The translations under genes and the position numbers were made by a program. From positions 135,774 through 199,773 of the forward strand of contig JAEXAI010000015.1 of the NCBI GenBank assembly GCA_023394615.1: a stretch of 64,000 nt of DNA. The letters are read 5' to 3'. The notes under the pieces are model-generated. The model did not search any database and was not told where the DNA came from. It saw only the letters and a program-made list of their open reading frames with translations. Positions 16,976 to 26,357 of this stretch are shown piece after piece (position 1 is the stretch's first letter; every line of letters starts with the position of its first letter). The stretch comes from Actinomycetes bacterium (GTDB taxonomy: Bacteria; Actinomycetota; Coriobacteriia; Coriobacteriales; Eggerthellaceae).

Positions 16976-17947
16976 TTACTTCAGCAGCTTGCTGCACTTG
17001 AAAACGATAGCGGCGACAAGGCATCCGCCGCCAGCAATGCAGGCCGGCACAATCCAGCTGTCAATGGCGGGCAGCCCCTCCACGTTCATGCCGTAAAAGC
17101 TGAACACGATGGTGGGAATAGCTAGCACCAACATGATAACAGTAAGGGTGCGGATGGTGACGTTCAGATTGTTACTGATGATGCTGCCGAACGTGTCCAT
17201 CGTGCCGTTTAAAATCCCAGTGTAAATGGTGCACATCTCGACGGCCTGGCGAATCTCGATTACCACGTCTTCTAGCAGGTCGCGATCTTCCTCATACAAA
17301 CTCACCAGTCGCCCGGCGTTTATCTTTGATAGCGTGGCCTCATCGGCTTTCAGCGACGTGGAAAAATACACCAGCGATTTCTGCAGTCCCAGCATCTTTT
17401 TCAGTTCGGTGTTGGTGGTATTTTGGTGCAGCATGCGCTCGCTTTTGTTGAATTGACGCTCGATGTTGCTCAGGTATATCTGATAGCGTTGGGAAATGTG
17501 CAAGAACAAGCGAAGCAGCAGACGGGTGCGCTGCTGAGTGGAAACTCCACGAACTGTTCCGTTGCAAAACGCATCCAGCGTTTCGTCAGGTTTCAGGCTT
17601 ACCGTGACAACGCAGTCGTTTTTGGGAAGGAACAAGATGGACAGGGGATGGGTGTCGTATTGCACAATCGATGGGTCTTCTGCCTGGGATTCTTCTTCTA
17701 CAGAAGGGCAGTCGATAATCACGAGCACTTGGCGGGTGTCGTCGTCGAAGTCGGTATGCGACCTCTCTTCGTCATCAAGCGCGGACTGCAAAAATTCCGG
17801 GACGATGCCAAGACTTTCACGCATCCATGTACGTTCGATCTCGCTGGGGTCCACGATATTTACCCAGCATCCGGGTTCTGGCTGCTCCAGGATTTCCAGT
17901 GTATCGTTAACGGTTTTGCGTATTTCTATCACAATCGATTCCTCCAT
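16976..17947 (-). CDS. corA: CorA-family divalent metal ion transporter
   Basis: This 323-residue protein has the CorA layout. A large cytoplasmic N-terminal domain (about residues 1-255) is followed by two C-terminal transmembrane helices. The signature YGMN is present at the end of the first ('FSFYGMNVEGLP', about residue 283), which forms the selectivity filter of the pentameric Mg2+/Co2+ channel. Residues around 'SERMLHQNTTNTELKKMLGLQKSLVYFST' form the long stalk helix. Starts at 17947 with an AGGAATCG-type site nearby. CorA takes up magnesium, sometimes cobalt or nickel. It is a single gene, divergent from the MutT gene. Confidence 0.9.
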   Translation of the reverse strand: MEESIVIEIRKTVNDTLEILEQPEPGCWVNIVDPSEIERTWMRESLGIVPEFLQSALDDEERSHTDFDDDTRQVLVIIDCPSVEEESQAEDPSIVQYDTHPLSILFLPKNDCVVTVSLKPDETLDAFCNGTVRGVSTQQRTRLLLRLFLHISQRYQIYLSNIERQFNKSERMLHQNTTNTELKKMLGLQKSLVYFSTSLKADEATLSKINAGRLVSLYEEDRDLLEDVVIEIRQAVEMCTIYTGILNGTMDTFGSIISNNLNVTIRTLTVIMLVLAIPTIVFSFYGMNVEGLPAIDSWIVPACIAGGGCLVAAIVFKCSKLLK

Positions 17948-18075
17948 GCGCCGGGCGGCGGTGTGCGGTTATCGGCAGCCGAATACGTCGTTTGTGCCCC
18001 TTTCCGCTCCAAGGCGGTATTATTGGACTAGTGATAATACTAAAGGAAGAAAAAGCGGACATGTTCAGAGGATAT

Positions 18076-18471
18076 ATGAAAACCATCGAAGTAGCGGCGG
18101 CGATTATCGAGCGTGATGGGCGGATATTCGCGACGCAGCGTGGCTATGGCGAATTCAAGGGCTGGTGGGAGTTTCCCGGCGGAAAAATTGAGGCAGGCGA
18201 GACCCCCAAGCAGGCGCTCGTCCGCGAGATTCGCGAAGAACTAGATACTTCGATTGCCGTCGTTTCTCCGGTGGCGGATGTGTCCTTCGACTATCCTGAT
18301 TTCCGCCTGCATATGCGCTGCTACCACTGCAGGCTGGAAGGTGGTGCCCCGATTCTGCTTGAGCACAGCGCAGCGAGGTGGGTGGGTGCGCAAACCATTG
18401 ATGAGCTGAGGTGGCTTCCTGCGGATATACAGGTGGTAGCAGCCATCAAAGAGCAGGGGATTGTGGTATAG
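18076..18471 (+). CDS. mutT: NUDIX hydrolase, MutT-like 8-oxo-dGTP diphosphatase
   Basis: The ATG at 18076 (after AGAGGA) gives 131 residues, the usual MutT length. The NUDIX box is intact: 'GGKIEAGETPKQALVREIREELDT' spans about residues 35-58, with the G, E, REI and EE metal ligands present. A C-terminal 'RWVGAQTIDELRWLPADIQVV' is typical of (di)nucleoside polyphosphate hydrolases. The expected role is removal of oxidised dGTP from the nucleotide pool to prevent transversions. It is divergent from corA and runs toward the convergent MBL-fold gene, ending 14 bases from it. Confidence 0.9.
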   Translation: MKTIEVAAAIIERDGRIFATQRGYGEFKGWWEFPGGKIEAGETPKQALVREIREELDTSIAVVSPVADVSFDYPDFRLHMRCYHCRLEGGAPILLEHSAARWVGAQTIDELRWLPADIQVVAAIKEQGIVV

Positions 18472-18485
18472 CTCTGGCGTGCTTG

Positions 18486-19373
18486 CTACGAACGGCAGGC
18501 ATCGGCGAAGTTATTCACGGATGTCTTCCATGCTATGGTTAAGCGCTTAATCCAGTTCGCGGGCACAGGCGATAAGGTAGTGTCGGCCGTTCGCGCTGCA
18601 TACCTGGTCGGCGCGCTGCCTATCAGGGGTTTTGTGTGTCCGGGCAGCAGTACTTCCGGGCTATACGACAATATGTCGTCCAACGCATCAACCCAAGCGG
18701 CCACGTCACGGTATTGCGTGCCCCGAATAGCGTACAGGTTGGGCCAGCATGCATAGTAATTGTCGGCGCAGCACATCACGTTGTCGTCGGGCAGCCATGC
18801 GAAGATTTCGTCGTCCATCTCCCCGGGTGCGCGTTTGAGCAACAGGCGCACGCCGTCGATAGTGCGCTCCACGGAATCCTCGGTGTAAAGCGTGGTTGGT
18901 GGCAGAAAATCATAGGGCTGTTTGCCGACTGCGTAACCCTCGCGGATGCCGATGCCTTGCGATATAGTCTCCTCGTCGGTCAGCTCGATGCCGAACTGGC
19001 GCACGCCGCGCTTCATGGTGATATCTCCCAGCGCATCGAAAAACTGCATGGGTTTATGCGCTGGCGAAAACGCAATAACTTCCTGCACCGTGTCGCGAAA
19101 CGCGCCCGCACCGCCCCGATGGTCCGGATGGCCGTGCGTGTAAATGACAGTGCGCACCGGTTTGTCGGTTATCTTCGCCAGTTCCTGCATTAAATCTTGC
19201 GCATAGCTAGGCGAATCGAGTGTATCGACCATGATGACGGACGTGTCCCCGATTATCGCGATAGCATTGCTGTGGCCGAATGCCAGGAAATGGTAGATGC
19301 GCTCGTTCAATTTCGTGATGGTGCGCTGGTAGGTGTCATGCGAGAAATCCGTGAGCTTCTGCTTGCCGTTCAT
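18486..19373 (-). CDS. MBL-fold hydrolase resembling the N-terminal domain of alkyl sulfatases
   Basis: This 295-residue metallo-beta-lactamase-fold protein has the zinc motif 'THGHPDHRGG' (about residues 77-86) and later ligands 'DDEIFAWLPDDNVMCCADN' and 'LLPGHTKPL'. The segment 'YYACWPNLYAIRGTQYRDV' matches the pattern of SdsA/BDS1-type alkyl sulfatases, which cleave sulfate esters. Those enzymes are usually above 600 residues with dimerisation and SCP2-like C-terminal domains; both are missing here, so this is a catalytic core alone. The downstream sequence gives no sign of a lost C-terminus. It may hydrolyse another ester. The start at 19373 follows GAAAGG. Confidence 0.8.
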   Translation of the reverse strand: MNGKQKLTDFSHDTYQRTITKLNERIYHFLAFGHSNAIAIIGDTSVIMVDTLDSPSYAQDLMQELAKITDKPVRTVIYTHGHPDHRGGAGAFRDTVQEVIAFSPAHKPMQFFDALGDITMKRGVRQFGIELTDEETISQGIGIREGYAVGKQPYDFLPPTTLYTEDSVERTIDGVRLLLKRAPGEMDDEIFAWLPDDNVMCCADNYYACWPNLYAIRGTQYRDVAAWVDALDDILSYSPEVLLPGHTKPLIGSAPTRYAARTADTTLSPVPANWIKRLTIAWKTSVNNFADACRS

Positions 19374-19556
19374 GCGGGTGCCTTTCGCTTGCTTGGTTTG
19401 AGGGGGATTATCGCACGTTTTGCCTCAAGGTTTTGGGCGGATGTCGGTTTTGGAATTAGAGATATCGGTTCTTAAGCGTTGCGTTCTGTCCGGAAGCCAC
19501 CGAAGTAAAATGAGGCTTTTGTAATATGGACTATAGATTCAAAAGTCTGTTGGAGC

Positions 19557-19880
19557 TTGCAGGCAGAAGGCGATAAAGGGCGATATCCTTCGCCAATGCG
19601 GGCATGTCGCTTGCTCTCGATTCAGACTAATGAGCTTCTACTGCAGAATCAAGGCGATGTGATGCTGATTTGCATCACGGGTACTCTTGAGATTCATGGT
19701 TCTGAAGCCACATCACTTCCTAGAGAGGTTAACTTATTGTGCGAGAGATTTAGAGCTGTGGGATCAAAGTACCAGAATTTGAATATTCCGGATTTTGAAA
19801 CTCATTTTCGGCGAGTGGTACTACGAATGTACGATTGGTCTATGCTGAATTTGTTCAGCGAAAAACCGTCAAGCCTGTGA
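19557..19880 (+). CDS. Doubtful 107-residue reading frame in a gene-poor stretch
   Basis: The 750 bases from 19374 to 20124 have no recognised gene. This frame has no clear ribosome binding site. Its later part reads more like a protein ('EVNLLCERFRAVGSKYQNLNIPDFETHFRRVV') than a random frame, which would fit a decayed remnant of a larger gene. I assign no function. Confidence 0.25.
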   Translation: MQAEGDKGRYPSPMRACRLLSIQTNELLLQNQGDVMLICITGTLEIHGSEATSLPREVNLLCERFRAVGSKYQNLNIPDFETHFRRVVLRMYDWSMLNLFSEKPSSL

Positions 19881-20124
19881 TCTGCGCTAACGCATAACAC
19901 AACAAAAACGATCCCCGGTAGTTCGCTGAAATTCGTACATTCGGCAGCTTACTTGGCGTATCTGAGTTTTGAATTTCCGAAAAGGGACGCGCATAATCGT
20001 TTTCAACGCAAGCACCCGAGTCGTTTGGCTTCGCGCCAAGATAGGCGGTTCGCAAATGACATGCGGTTACAGGAAAAGTGCGCGCCTCGACGGGGGCGGG
20101 CGCGGTTCGCATAGGTGCAATCGC

Positions 20125-21036
20125 TTATGTCCGGGTGTATTCCTTGTAGGTGTTGGCAAACAGCTCGATGAACTTCTGCGCATGCGGGGTGAACACGTGC
20201 TCGGACGTGAAGACCATGCTGATGTACTGCGTAAGAGGGCAATTCTCTATAGGAATGGCAACCAATTGTCCCGATTGGACGTATTTGCTGGTGATTGCCC
20301 CAATGCGCGGCAGAATGGAAACGTATTCATTGCTCAGAAGCATACTGTCGATAACGTCGATGTTGGGCGCGTAGGACAGGTTCTTTTCAGGTTTTGAATA
20401 ACCGTTATTGTCAAACATGTCGCTGAAAGTGACCTTTTTCAGACTTTCAAGCTCGCGGAAATCTATGGATTCGCGATTCCCGACCGGCGATGTTTTGCTG
20501 GCAAGCAGATAGAAGCATTCTTGCGAAAGGCGCTGCTTCACAAGGTTGTTTTCTGCGCATAGGTCCCTTACGGTGTCTTTTTCGGGCGAGCAGTAGCTGA
20601 TGATGCCCAGGTCAAGCTTGCCCGTCCTCACGTCCTCGATTGTTTCTGCCGTGTTCTGCTGATACGTGATAATGGAGAGTTGCGGGGCTTCGTCTTGCAA
20701 TGACGTGACGATGCCCATAAAAGTATCGTTGCACAACAGCAAAGGGAAGGCGACTGACAGAGTAGGAACGTTTTCGGTCTGAGCATTCTTGCAAAGGGTT
20801 TCAATGCCTTCAATTTCGTGAAGGATATTTTTGGCCTTTATCACTACCAATTCGCCTGTGGTCGTAAGCGAGACACCTTGGTGATGGCGGACGAATATGC
20901 TTGTGGCCAACTCTTCTTCAAAAAGGGAGACGGCCTTACTTAGCGAAGGCTGCGAAATGTACAAATTCTCAGCAGCCTTCGATATGGATTTTTGTTTGGC
21001 AACTTCCACGATGTATTGCAGCTGTTCAAGACGCAT
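20125..21036 (-). CDS. LysR-family transcriptional regulator
   Basis: This 303-residue protein has the N-terminal LysR helix-turn-helix ('MRLEQLQYIVEVAKQKSISKAAENLYISQPSLSKAVSLFEEEL', residues 1-43 described in parts). A type 2 periplasmic-binding-protein-like effector domain follows (about residues 90-295). It is divergent from the phosphodiesterase/DASS transporter pair starting at 21232, with 195 bases between, the classical arrangement for a LysR regulator of the neighbouring operon. The inducer would then be a substrate of that pathway. The intergenic region has several T-N11-A candidates but I cannot pick one with certainty. Confidence 0.88.
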   Translation of the reverse strand: MRLEQLQYIVEVAKQKSISKAAENLYISQPSLSKAVSLFEEELATSIFVRHHQGVSLTTTGELVVIKAKNILHEIEGIETLCKNAQTENVPTLSVAFPLLLCNDTFMGIVTSLQDEAPQLSIITYQQNTAETIEDVRTGKLDLGIISYCSPEKDTVRDLCAENNLVKQRLSQECFYLLASKTSPVGNRESIDFRELESLKKVTFSDMFDNNGYSKPEKNLSYAPNIDVIDSMLLSNEYVSILPRIGAITSKYVQSGQLVAIPIENCPLTQYISMVFTSEHVFTPHAQKFIELFANTYKEYTRT

Positions 21037-21231
21037 ATTACCACTGCCTTCTCTTCAGAGAGCCGACTCGGTGCATAAGCTGGCATTATAGCATGATTAA
21101 ATTTGATATTTCAAGAATTTCCACTGATATGCATATGAGCTATGCACCAGCATGTTCAATCGGTATTTTACGGTCAGAATATTAGAAATTATTATGCATG
21201 TATCAATTCTTTTAAGAAAGGAGCGGATGGT

Positions 21232-23241
21232 ATGGCAAGAAGCAACAAAGTTATTGTCTTAGGTGTCGACGGAATGGATCCTCGACTCGCGCGACGCATG
21301 ATCGATGAGGGTAAGATGCCTCATTTGAAGACTCTGATGGAGAAAGGCTGTATGCGCGACGACTTGGTTCTTTTGGGTGCACTGCCGACGATTACCCCGC
21401 CGCAGTGGACGACGCTGTCGACTGGCTCATATCCTGAGACGCACGGGATTACGTGTTTCTACAGACAGCATCCGACGGATTTGGATAAGATCGAGTACAA
21501 CCTGAACTCGGCTTCTTGCAAATCAGAGCAGTTGTGGAACGTGACTGCCGAAGCCGGCAAGAAAACCTTGGTCTTCCATTGGCCGGGCTGCTCGTGGCCT
21601 CCCACTTCCGATAGTGAGAACCTCGACGTCATCGACGGTGTTACCCCTGCTAGCATCAATATGGGCCTTACTAAGGATGCCGAGAAGATTGTTTATGCAT
21701 CCACCGAGGTCAAGGAAATGGGCTTCCGTGCTCGCGTAAAGGGCGCTGAAGGTGCCGGCTGCATCATCGATGATTTGGCCACTTCCGAAGACGATGCGGT
21801 TATGACTGCCACCGGCGACATTCAGAACGTTATGCTCTCTTATGAAGACGGCGAAGGCTCCCTGGAAGCAGTTACTTTTGACCTGGTGAACTCTCCTATC
21901 AAAGATCCTAAAGGCTGGGCCAAAGAAATCCCCGAGGGTGCTCGCGAGTTCGGCTACATCACGTCGAACGGCACTATCAGGCGCTTCTGCTTGCTGTTGA
22001 AGGACGATAGCGGCGAGTATAAGACCGTCGAAGTGTACAAAAGCAAGAAGGACGATGAGCCTATCGCTACTTTGCACTATGGTGAGTACGCAGAAGACCT
22101 AGTCGACGAGGTTCTAGGTTATGACGGTGTGAAGGCCGACTGCAACCGCGAGGCCACCATCCTAGACATCGCCCCGGACGGTTCTGAAGTTAGGATGTGG
22201 ATGAGTAACGCCGTTCCCTACCTAGACGATACCTTCTTCCACCCGAAGTCCCTGTGCAAGCAAATCGACGAGAACGTGGGCCACATCAAGGTTATGGCAT
22301 CGTGCGGCGGTTCCGTGGAAGAGTACGCCGAGAAGCTGCTCGCTCGCAGCTGGGAAAAGTACACCCAGTGGCAGGCCGACGCGATGAACTACCTAATCGA
22401 GGCTAACCAGTATGATGTTGTGTTCTCGCATATCCACAACGTAGATATGATGGGTCACATGTGCTGGCGTTTCGCCAAGCCCGATTCCTACTACGCAAAG
22501 GGAGGCCAGAACGCAGAGAAGTATCAGCGCATAGTCGAGTCCGTCTACATCGATACCGACAAATACATTGGTGAGTTCATGCACCTGTTAGACGAGGGTT
22601 GGTCCATCATCGTCACAAGCGATCATGGCTTCCTGTGCCCCAGCGACGCGCGTCCAGTTCCTTTCGGCGATGCTCTGGGCGTGAACGGCAAGGTCATGTA
22701 TGAGTTGGGCTACACCGGTTTGGTCGAGGATGAGAACGGCAATCCCACGAAGGAGATTGACTGGGAGAAGACTACGGCTGTCGCCTCTCGCACCTGCCAC
22801 ATCTACCTAAACCTAAAGGGCCGCAACCCGCATGGCACGGTGGATCCCGCAGACAAGTTTGATCTGGAAGAGAAGATCATCAGCGATCTGTACAACTACC
22901 GCGACGAGTATGGCCGCCGCATAGTGAGCATGGCTATCCGCCGCAAGGAAGCCCGCCTACTCGGCTTGGACAGCGATGAGTGCGGGGATATCATCTACTT
23001 CCTGATTGAGGGCCCGAACAAGGGGCATTGCGACACTTATTCCACCGCCTATGGTGCATTCGACACGTCCCTATCGCCCATCTTCATGGCGGCTGGCGCT
23101 GGCATCAAGGAAGGCGTCGCCACCGATCGCGTCATCCGCCAAGTGGACGTCGCCCCAACCATCGCTGCGCTCCTAGACACGAGGATGCCCGCACAGTGCG
23201 AGGGCGCACCTGCCTACCAGATATTCTCCGAAGAGTATTAG
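21232..23241 (+). CDS. Type I phosphodiesterase/nucleotide pyrophosphatase (alkaline phosphatase superfamily)
   Basis: The ATG at 21232 follows AAAGGAG and gives 669 residues. The first metal motif 'VLGVDGMDPRLA' (about residues 9-20), the nucleophile region 'PPQWTTLSTG' (about 58-67), 'HIHNVDMMGH' (about 400) and 'VTSDHGF' (about 463) mark a two-zinc phosphodiesterase of the NPP/alkaline phosphatase superfamily. The nucleophile is probably Thr. There is no signal peptide, so it acts in the cytosol. It is followed 167 bases later by a DASS-family anion transporter and sits opposite a LysR regulator. I infer uptake of an organic anion and hydrolysis of a phospho- or sulfo-ester. The substrate is unknown. 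Confidence 0.85.
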   Translation: MARSNKVIVLGVDGMDPRLARRMIDEGKMPHLKTLMEKGCMRDDLVLLGALPTITPPQWTTLSTGSYPETHGITCFYRQHPTDLDKIEYNLNSASCKSEQLWNVTAEAGKKTLVFHWPGCSWPPTSDSENLDVIDGVTPASINMGLTKDAEKIVYASTEVKEMGFRARVKGAEGAGCIIDDLATSEDDAVMTATGDIQNVMLSYEDGEGSLEAVTFDLVNSPIKDPKGWAKEIPEGAREFGYITSNGTIRRFCLLLKDDSGEYKTVEVYKSKKDDEPIATLHYGEYAEDLVDEVLGYDGVKADCNREATILDIAPDGSEVRMWMSNAVPYLDDTFFHPKSLCKQIDENVGHIKVMASCGGSVEEYAEKLLARSWEKYTQWQADAMNYLIEANQYDVVFSHIHNVDMMGHMCWRFAKPDSYYAKGGQNAEKYQRIVESVYIDTDKYIGEFMHLLDEGWSIIVTSDHGFLCPSDARPVPFGDALGVNGKVMYELGYTGLVEDENGNPTKEIDWEKTTAVASRTCHIYLNLKGRNPHGTVDPADKFDLEEKIISDLYNYRDEYGRRIVSMAIRRKEARLLGLDSDECGDIIYFLIEGPNKGHCDTYSTAYGAFDTSLSPIFMAAGAGIKEGVATDRVIRQVDVAPTIAALLDTRMPAQCEGAPAYQIFSEEY

Positions 23242-23264
23242 TTTCGGAAGGCTGAAACAAGCAA

Positions 23265-23305
23265 CCCGCAGAATCTGGCTTTACGAGGACGCTGGATTCT
23301 GCGGG
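23265..23305 (+). terminator. Stem-loop between phosphodiesterase and transporter genes
   Basis: Perfect 11-bp stem CCCGCAGAATC (23265-23275) and GATTCTGCGGG (23295-23305), followed by ATTAAAAC and not by a T run. It could be an attenuator or an mRNA-stabilising hairpin that sets unequal expression of the two genes. Confidence 0.5.
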
Positions 23306-23407
23306 ATTAAAACTACCAGGTTCATATTTTCCATGGGGGATGCACAGATCTCCCCCTTGGGTAATCCTGTCCCGTAATAATGCGGATACACAATAAAGGA
23401 GGGTTCC

Positions 23408-24862
23408 ATGAGTGAGAAGGTAGCTGCCGCCAAGAAGGGGAATACGGCGAGCACGTATATTCATGCTGCTATCGTTTGTCTTTTCATGTTTGGGTTCCAG
23501 TTCATACCGGCGCCTGCGCCGATTACCACATACGGCATGCAGGTTATCGGTGTGTTCTTAGGTGTCATCTGGGGTTGGAGTTTCTGCGGATTGTTCTGGC
23601 CGAGTTTGTTGGCTCTATTTGCTATGGGCTTTACCCAGTTCGGCAATGAATACACGGTGTGGGCCACGGCATTCGGCAACCAAACGGCAGTACTGACTCT
23701 GTTGAGTATGTTGCTATTTGGCGCGTTGCAGGCAACTAAGACAACCGACTGGCTTGTCGGTACGCTGACCAGCCTGAAGTTCGTGCAGGGTCGTCCGTGG
23801 GTTTTGACCTTTATGTTGCTTTTTATTCCGCTGCTGCTCTGCAGTATCGTCAACGTCGTTGTCGTTATCTTGTTCATGCTGGCCATTTTCGATGACATTT
23901 TCAAGAAAATGGGCCTTCAGCGCGGCGACAAGTACGCAGTCTTGATGGTCATCGGCGTAAATATCTTCGCCGGCATCGGTATGGTTATCTTCCCATTCTT
24001 GGGCTGGGACCTGATGACGATTGGCACCGTGTCTGCTGCGACCGGCGTCACGCTTGATTACGCGAAGTTCATGATTGTGGTATGGCCATCTCTTATCTTG
24101 TTCTGCATTGCTTTCGTTGTGATGATGAAATATGTCTTCAAGTGTGATGCCAGCAAACTGGCAAATATCCAGACGATCAACGAGGAAGACGCCAAGCTGA
24201 AGAAGAATCAGAAGTACCTGTTGTGGCTGACCGTTTTCTACCTGGTTGGTTGTACGTTTGTGGGTGTCGTACAGGGTACGACTGGAATCGCTTTCCTTGC
24301 CACGTCGATGGGTGTCTACGGTGTGACGATTCTTGTTTTGGGCTTGATGATTTTCATCAAGGTGGATGGTAAGCAGTTGCTCGAGCCTATGGAGTGCACG
24401 AAGTTTGTTTCGTGGGATATGTTCTTCTTGATTGTAGCAGCTCTGTTCATCGCTGGTCAGATTACCGCTGAAGCTACGGGCATCAGCACATGGGCTGTGG
24501 CTGTGATTATGCCGATGATCAGTGGCGTTGATGTTATCACCTTCTACATCGTTTTGAGCATCATCGCGATTGTCTTGACTAATATCGGTAATAATCTGGC
24601 AATGGGTTTCACGCTGTTGGCTCTGGTCGGTATTATGTTCAACGCTGGCATGCCGTTCAACCCGATGATTGCAGCCATTTTGGTTACTATCTTCTCCCTG
24701 TTCGGCTTCCTGCTCCCGTCTTCCTCAATCGGTGGTGCATTCATCCATGCAAGTGAGTGGTGCCGGAAGAAAGATATCTATCTGTATGTGAGCGTTACAA
24801 TTGTGCTGGGCGCGGTTATCGTTCTGGGAACGGTGCTCCCACTCTCAAGTTTGATTTTCTAA
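23408..24862 (+). CDS. SLC13/DASS-family anion:sodium symporter
   Basis: This 484-residue integral membrane protein has about 11-12 hydrophobic segments. Features of the divalent-anion:Na+ symporter family include the repeated substrate-binding loops 'AFGNQTAVLTLL' (about residue 97) and 'LTNIGNNLAMGFTLLAL' (about 393), and the C-terminal 'LPSSSIGGAFIHASEW'. These SNT/T-N motifs bind carboxylate, sulfate or related anions with sodium. The start follows AAAGGAGGG, 6 bases before ATG. It probably imports the substrate of the upstream phosphodiesterase, under the LysR regulator at 20125. Confidence 0.8.
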   Translation: MSEKVAAAKKGNTASTYIHAAIVCLFMFGFQFIPAPAPITTYGMQVIGVFLGVIWGWSFCGLFWPSLLALFAMGFTQFGNEYTVWATAFGNQTAVLTLLSMLLFGALQATKTTDWLVGTLTSLKFVQGRPWVLTFMLLFIPLLLCSIVNVVVVILFMLAIFDDIFKKMGLQRGDKYAVLMVIGVNIFAGIGMVIFPFLGWDLMTIGTVSAATGVTLDYAKFMIVVWPSLILFCIAFVVMMKYVFKCDASKLANIQTINEEDAKLKKNQKYLLWLTVFYLVGCTFVGVVQGTTGIAFLATSMGVYGVTILVLGLMIFIKVDGKQLLEPMECTKFVSWDMFFLIVAALFIAGQITAEATGISTWAVAVIMPMISGVDVITFYIVLSIIAIVLTNIGNNLAMGFTLLALVGIMFNAGMPFNPMIAAILVTIFSLFGFLLPSSSIGGAFIHASEWCRKKDIYLYVSVTIVLGAVIVLGTVLPLSSLIF

Positions 24863-24917
24863 ATTAGTTCTATAGTGCGAGGGGAGGGCGAAAATGAGGT
24901 CGACTTGTTGGAGCCCT

Positions 24918-24961
24918 CTCCCTTTCTCTGGAAATCGCCAGTGATTTGCAGAGAAAGGGAG
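24918..24961. terminator. Perfect 13-bp stem-loop after the transporter gene
   Basis: CTCCCTTTCTCTG (24918-24930) pairs exactly with CAGAGAAAGGGAG (24949-24961). There is no strong T run. It probably ends the upstream transcript or protects its 3-prime end, just before the zinc-ribbon gene. Confidence 0.5.
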
Positions 24962-24983
24962 CAAACTGGTTATATGTGAAGGA

Positions 24984-25523
24984 ATGGAGCCAATTATGGA
25001 AGAGCTGACACATCAGGCCGCCGGACGCAAAAAGATGCTTCGAGACCGCGCCAAACGTTGCGTTTGCAAATATTGCGGTTCGCCCCTTCATTTGCGCCAG
25101 ATGGTGTTCGGTGAGTTCGAAGAGGCGCGTGTTGAGATATTCTGCCGCAACTGCGGTCGTATCGAGTTCGGCGTTGAGCCGGAAATCTACGAGAGCGCAA
25201 AGTACTTCGTGGACCAGACCGAGTTTAATTACTATCCCGACATGGACGACAATGAGCAGACTTGCCGCATGAATGTGGCCAAAGTCTGCGAGATCATGGC
25301 ATGGCAGGACAAAATGCTGGGCTATTTGGACGAAGATGGTTTCACGGTCGCGCCGCAGAAGACGTCTTTCATGGGCGAGTGCTTGCACTTGACCGATGAG
25401 GATTTAGACACAATCGAAGCTGCCGAATCCGACACATCCGAAGTGGCATCCGGGTCGGATTTGCTAGCCGATTCGAACGCTGCGGAAACTCCTGGAGCAC
25501 AACCGCTTGCGGCTAACGCCTAG
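24984..25523 (+). CDS. Zinc-ribbon protein, first gene of a soluble ABC ATPase operon
   Basis: This protein of 179 residues (or 175 from the ATG at 24996) has a four-Cys zinc ribbon: 'CKYCGSPL' (about residues 28-35) and 'CRNCGRIEFG' (about 54-63). The rest is acidic and ends in a low-complexity Ala/Ser/Asp tail. It has no membrane segment. The next gene, an ABC-type ATPase, begins 9 bases after the stop, and a third gene overlaps that one, so the three form a tight operon. Its role could be RNA, protein or metal binding. I do not recognise the family. Confidence 0.7.
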   Translation: MEPIMEELTHQAAGRKKMLRDRAKRCVCKYCGSPLHLRQMVFGEFEEARVEIFCRNCGRIEFGVEPEIYESAKYFVDQTEFNYYPDMDDNEQTCRMNVAKVCEIMAWQDKMLGYLDEDGFTVAPQKTSFMGECLHLTDEDLDTIEAAESDTSEVASGSDLLADSNAAETPGAQPLAANA

Positions 25524-25532
25524 GAGGTGTGC

Positions 25533-26357
25533 GTGGCAATGGGTGACACATTGATAGAGGTCAAAGGTCTCACCGTGAAATCGGGTAGACATTATCTGCT
25601 TGATAAGATTGACTGGAAAGTGCAAAAAGGCGAGCAGTGGATCGTGTTCGGAATGAACGGAAGTGGCAAGACTACTCTCTTGAGCGCAATCGCCGGATTT
25701 CGCCATTATTCAAGCGGAAGCATTTCGCTTTTCGGGCAGCCGCTTACTGCCGAAAACGTGCTGGAAATGCGTCGTCGTATCGGCTGGGTAAGCGGATCAT
25801 TTTTCGACAACTGCTACAGCAATGAGTCTACTTTGGAAATAATCATGGCAGGGAAAACAGGCACGCTCGGGCTTGATTTTTCCATTGGGCATCAGGATTC
25901 GAAACGAGTGAAAGAGTGGCTTCGCCGCTTTCATCTGGAAGATAAATGCAACATGCCGTTTTATACCCTTTCGAAAGGGGAACGGCAAAACGTTCTTTTA
26001 ATCAGGGCGCTTATGAATGAGCCGGAAATTTTGGTGTTGGATGAGCCGTGCAGCGGATTGGATATCGACGCGCGCGAACGAGTGCTTCGCATGGTTGGGC
26101 ACCTGACGCGCGAAACCGGCACCACTGTCGTCTACGTTTCTCATTATGCTGAAGAACTGATGCGCGATGTCTTCACCAATGCCCTACTTCTGAAACGGGG
26201 CCGAAGCTATGCGCAAGGTGCGATGGGCGAATGCTTCAACAACAAGACGCTTGCTGGGTTTTTAGGATATCCGGTCACCGTGGACTACGATGCGTCTAAT
26301 CGCATGCAGATTCGCATTGATGCAGCGCGTGATGACGAATGGGGGCAGATCTTATGA
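25533..26357 (+). CDS. ABC-type ATPase without a membrane partner
   Basis: This ATPase of about 274 residues has one ABC domain: Walker A 'GMNGSGKTTLL' (about residues 38-48), signature 'LSKGERQNVLL' (about 145-155) and Walker B 'ILVLDEPCSGLD' (about 168-179). The layout resembles ModF/YlmA-type cytosolic ABC proteins more than importer ATPases. GTG at 25533 is the best start, 5 bases after AGGAGG; ATG 25539 is the alternative. No permease gene is nearby. The next gene starts in an ATGA overlap with the stop, so the pair is made in equal amounts and may form a complex. The substrate is unknown. Confidence 0.8.
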   Translation: MAMGDTLIEVKGLTVKSGRHYLLDKIDWKVQKGEQWIVFGMNGSGKTTLLSAIAGFRHYSSGSISLFGQPLTAENVLEMRRRIGWVSGSFFDNCYSNESTLEIIMAGKTGTLGLDFSIGHQDSKRVKEWLRRFHLEDKCNMPFYTLSKGERQNVLLIRALMNEPEILVLDEPCSGLDIDARERVLRMVGHLTRETGTTVVYVSHYAEELMRDVFTNALLLKRGRSYAQGAMGECFNNKTLAGFLGYPVTVDYDASNRMQIRIDAARDDEWGQIL

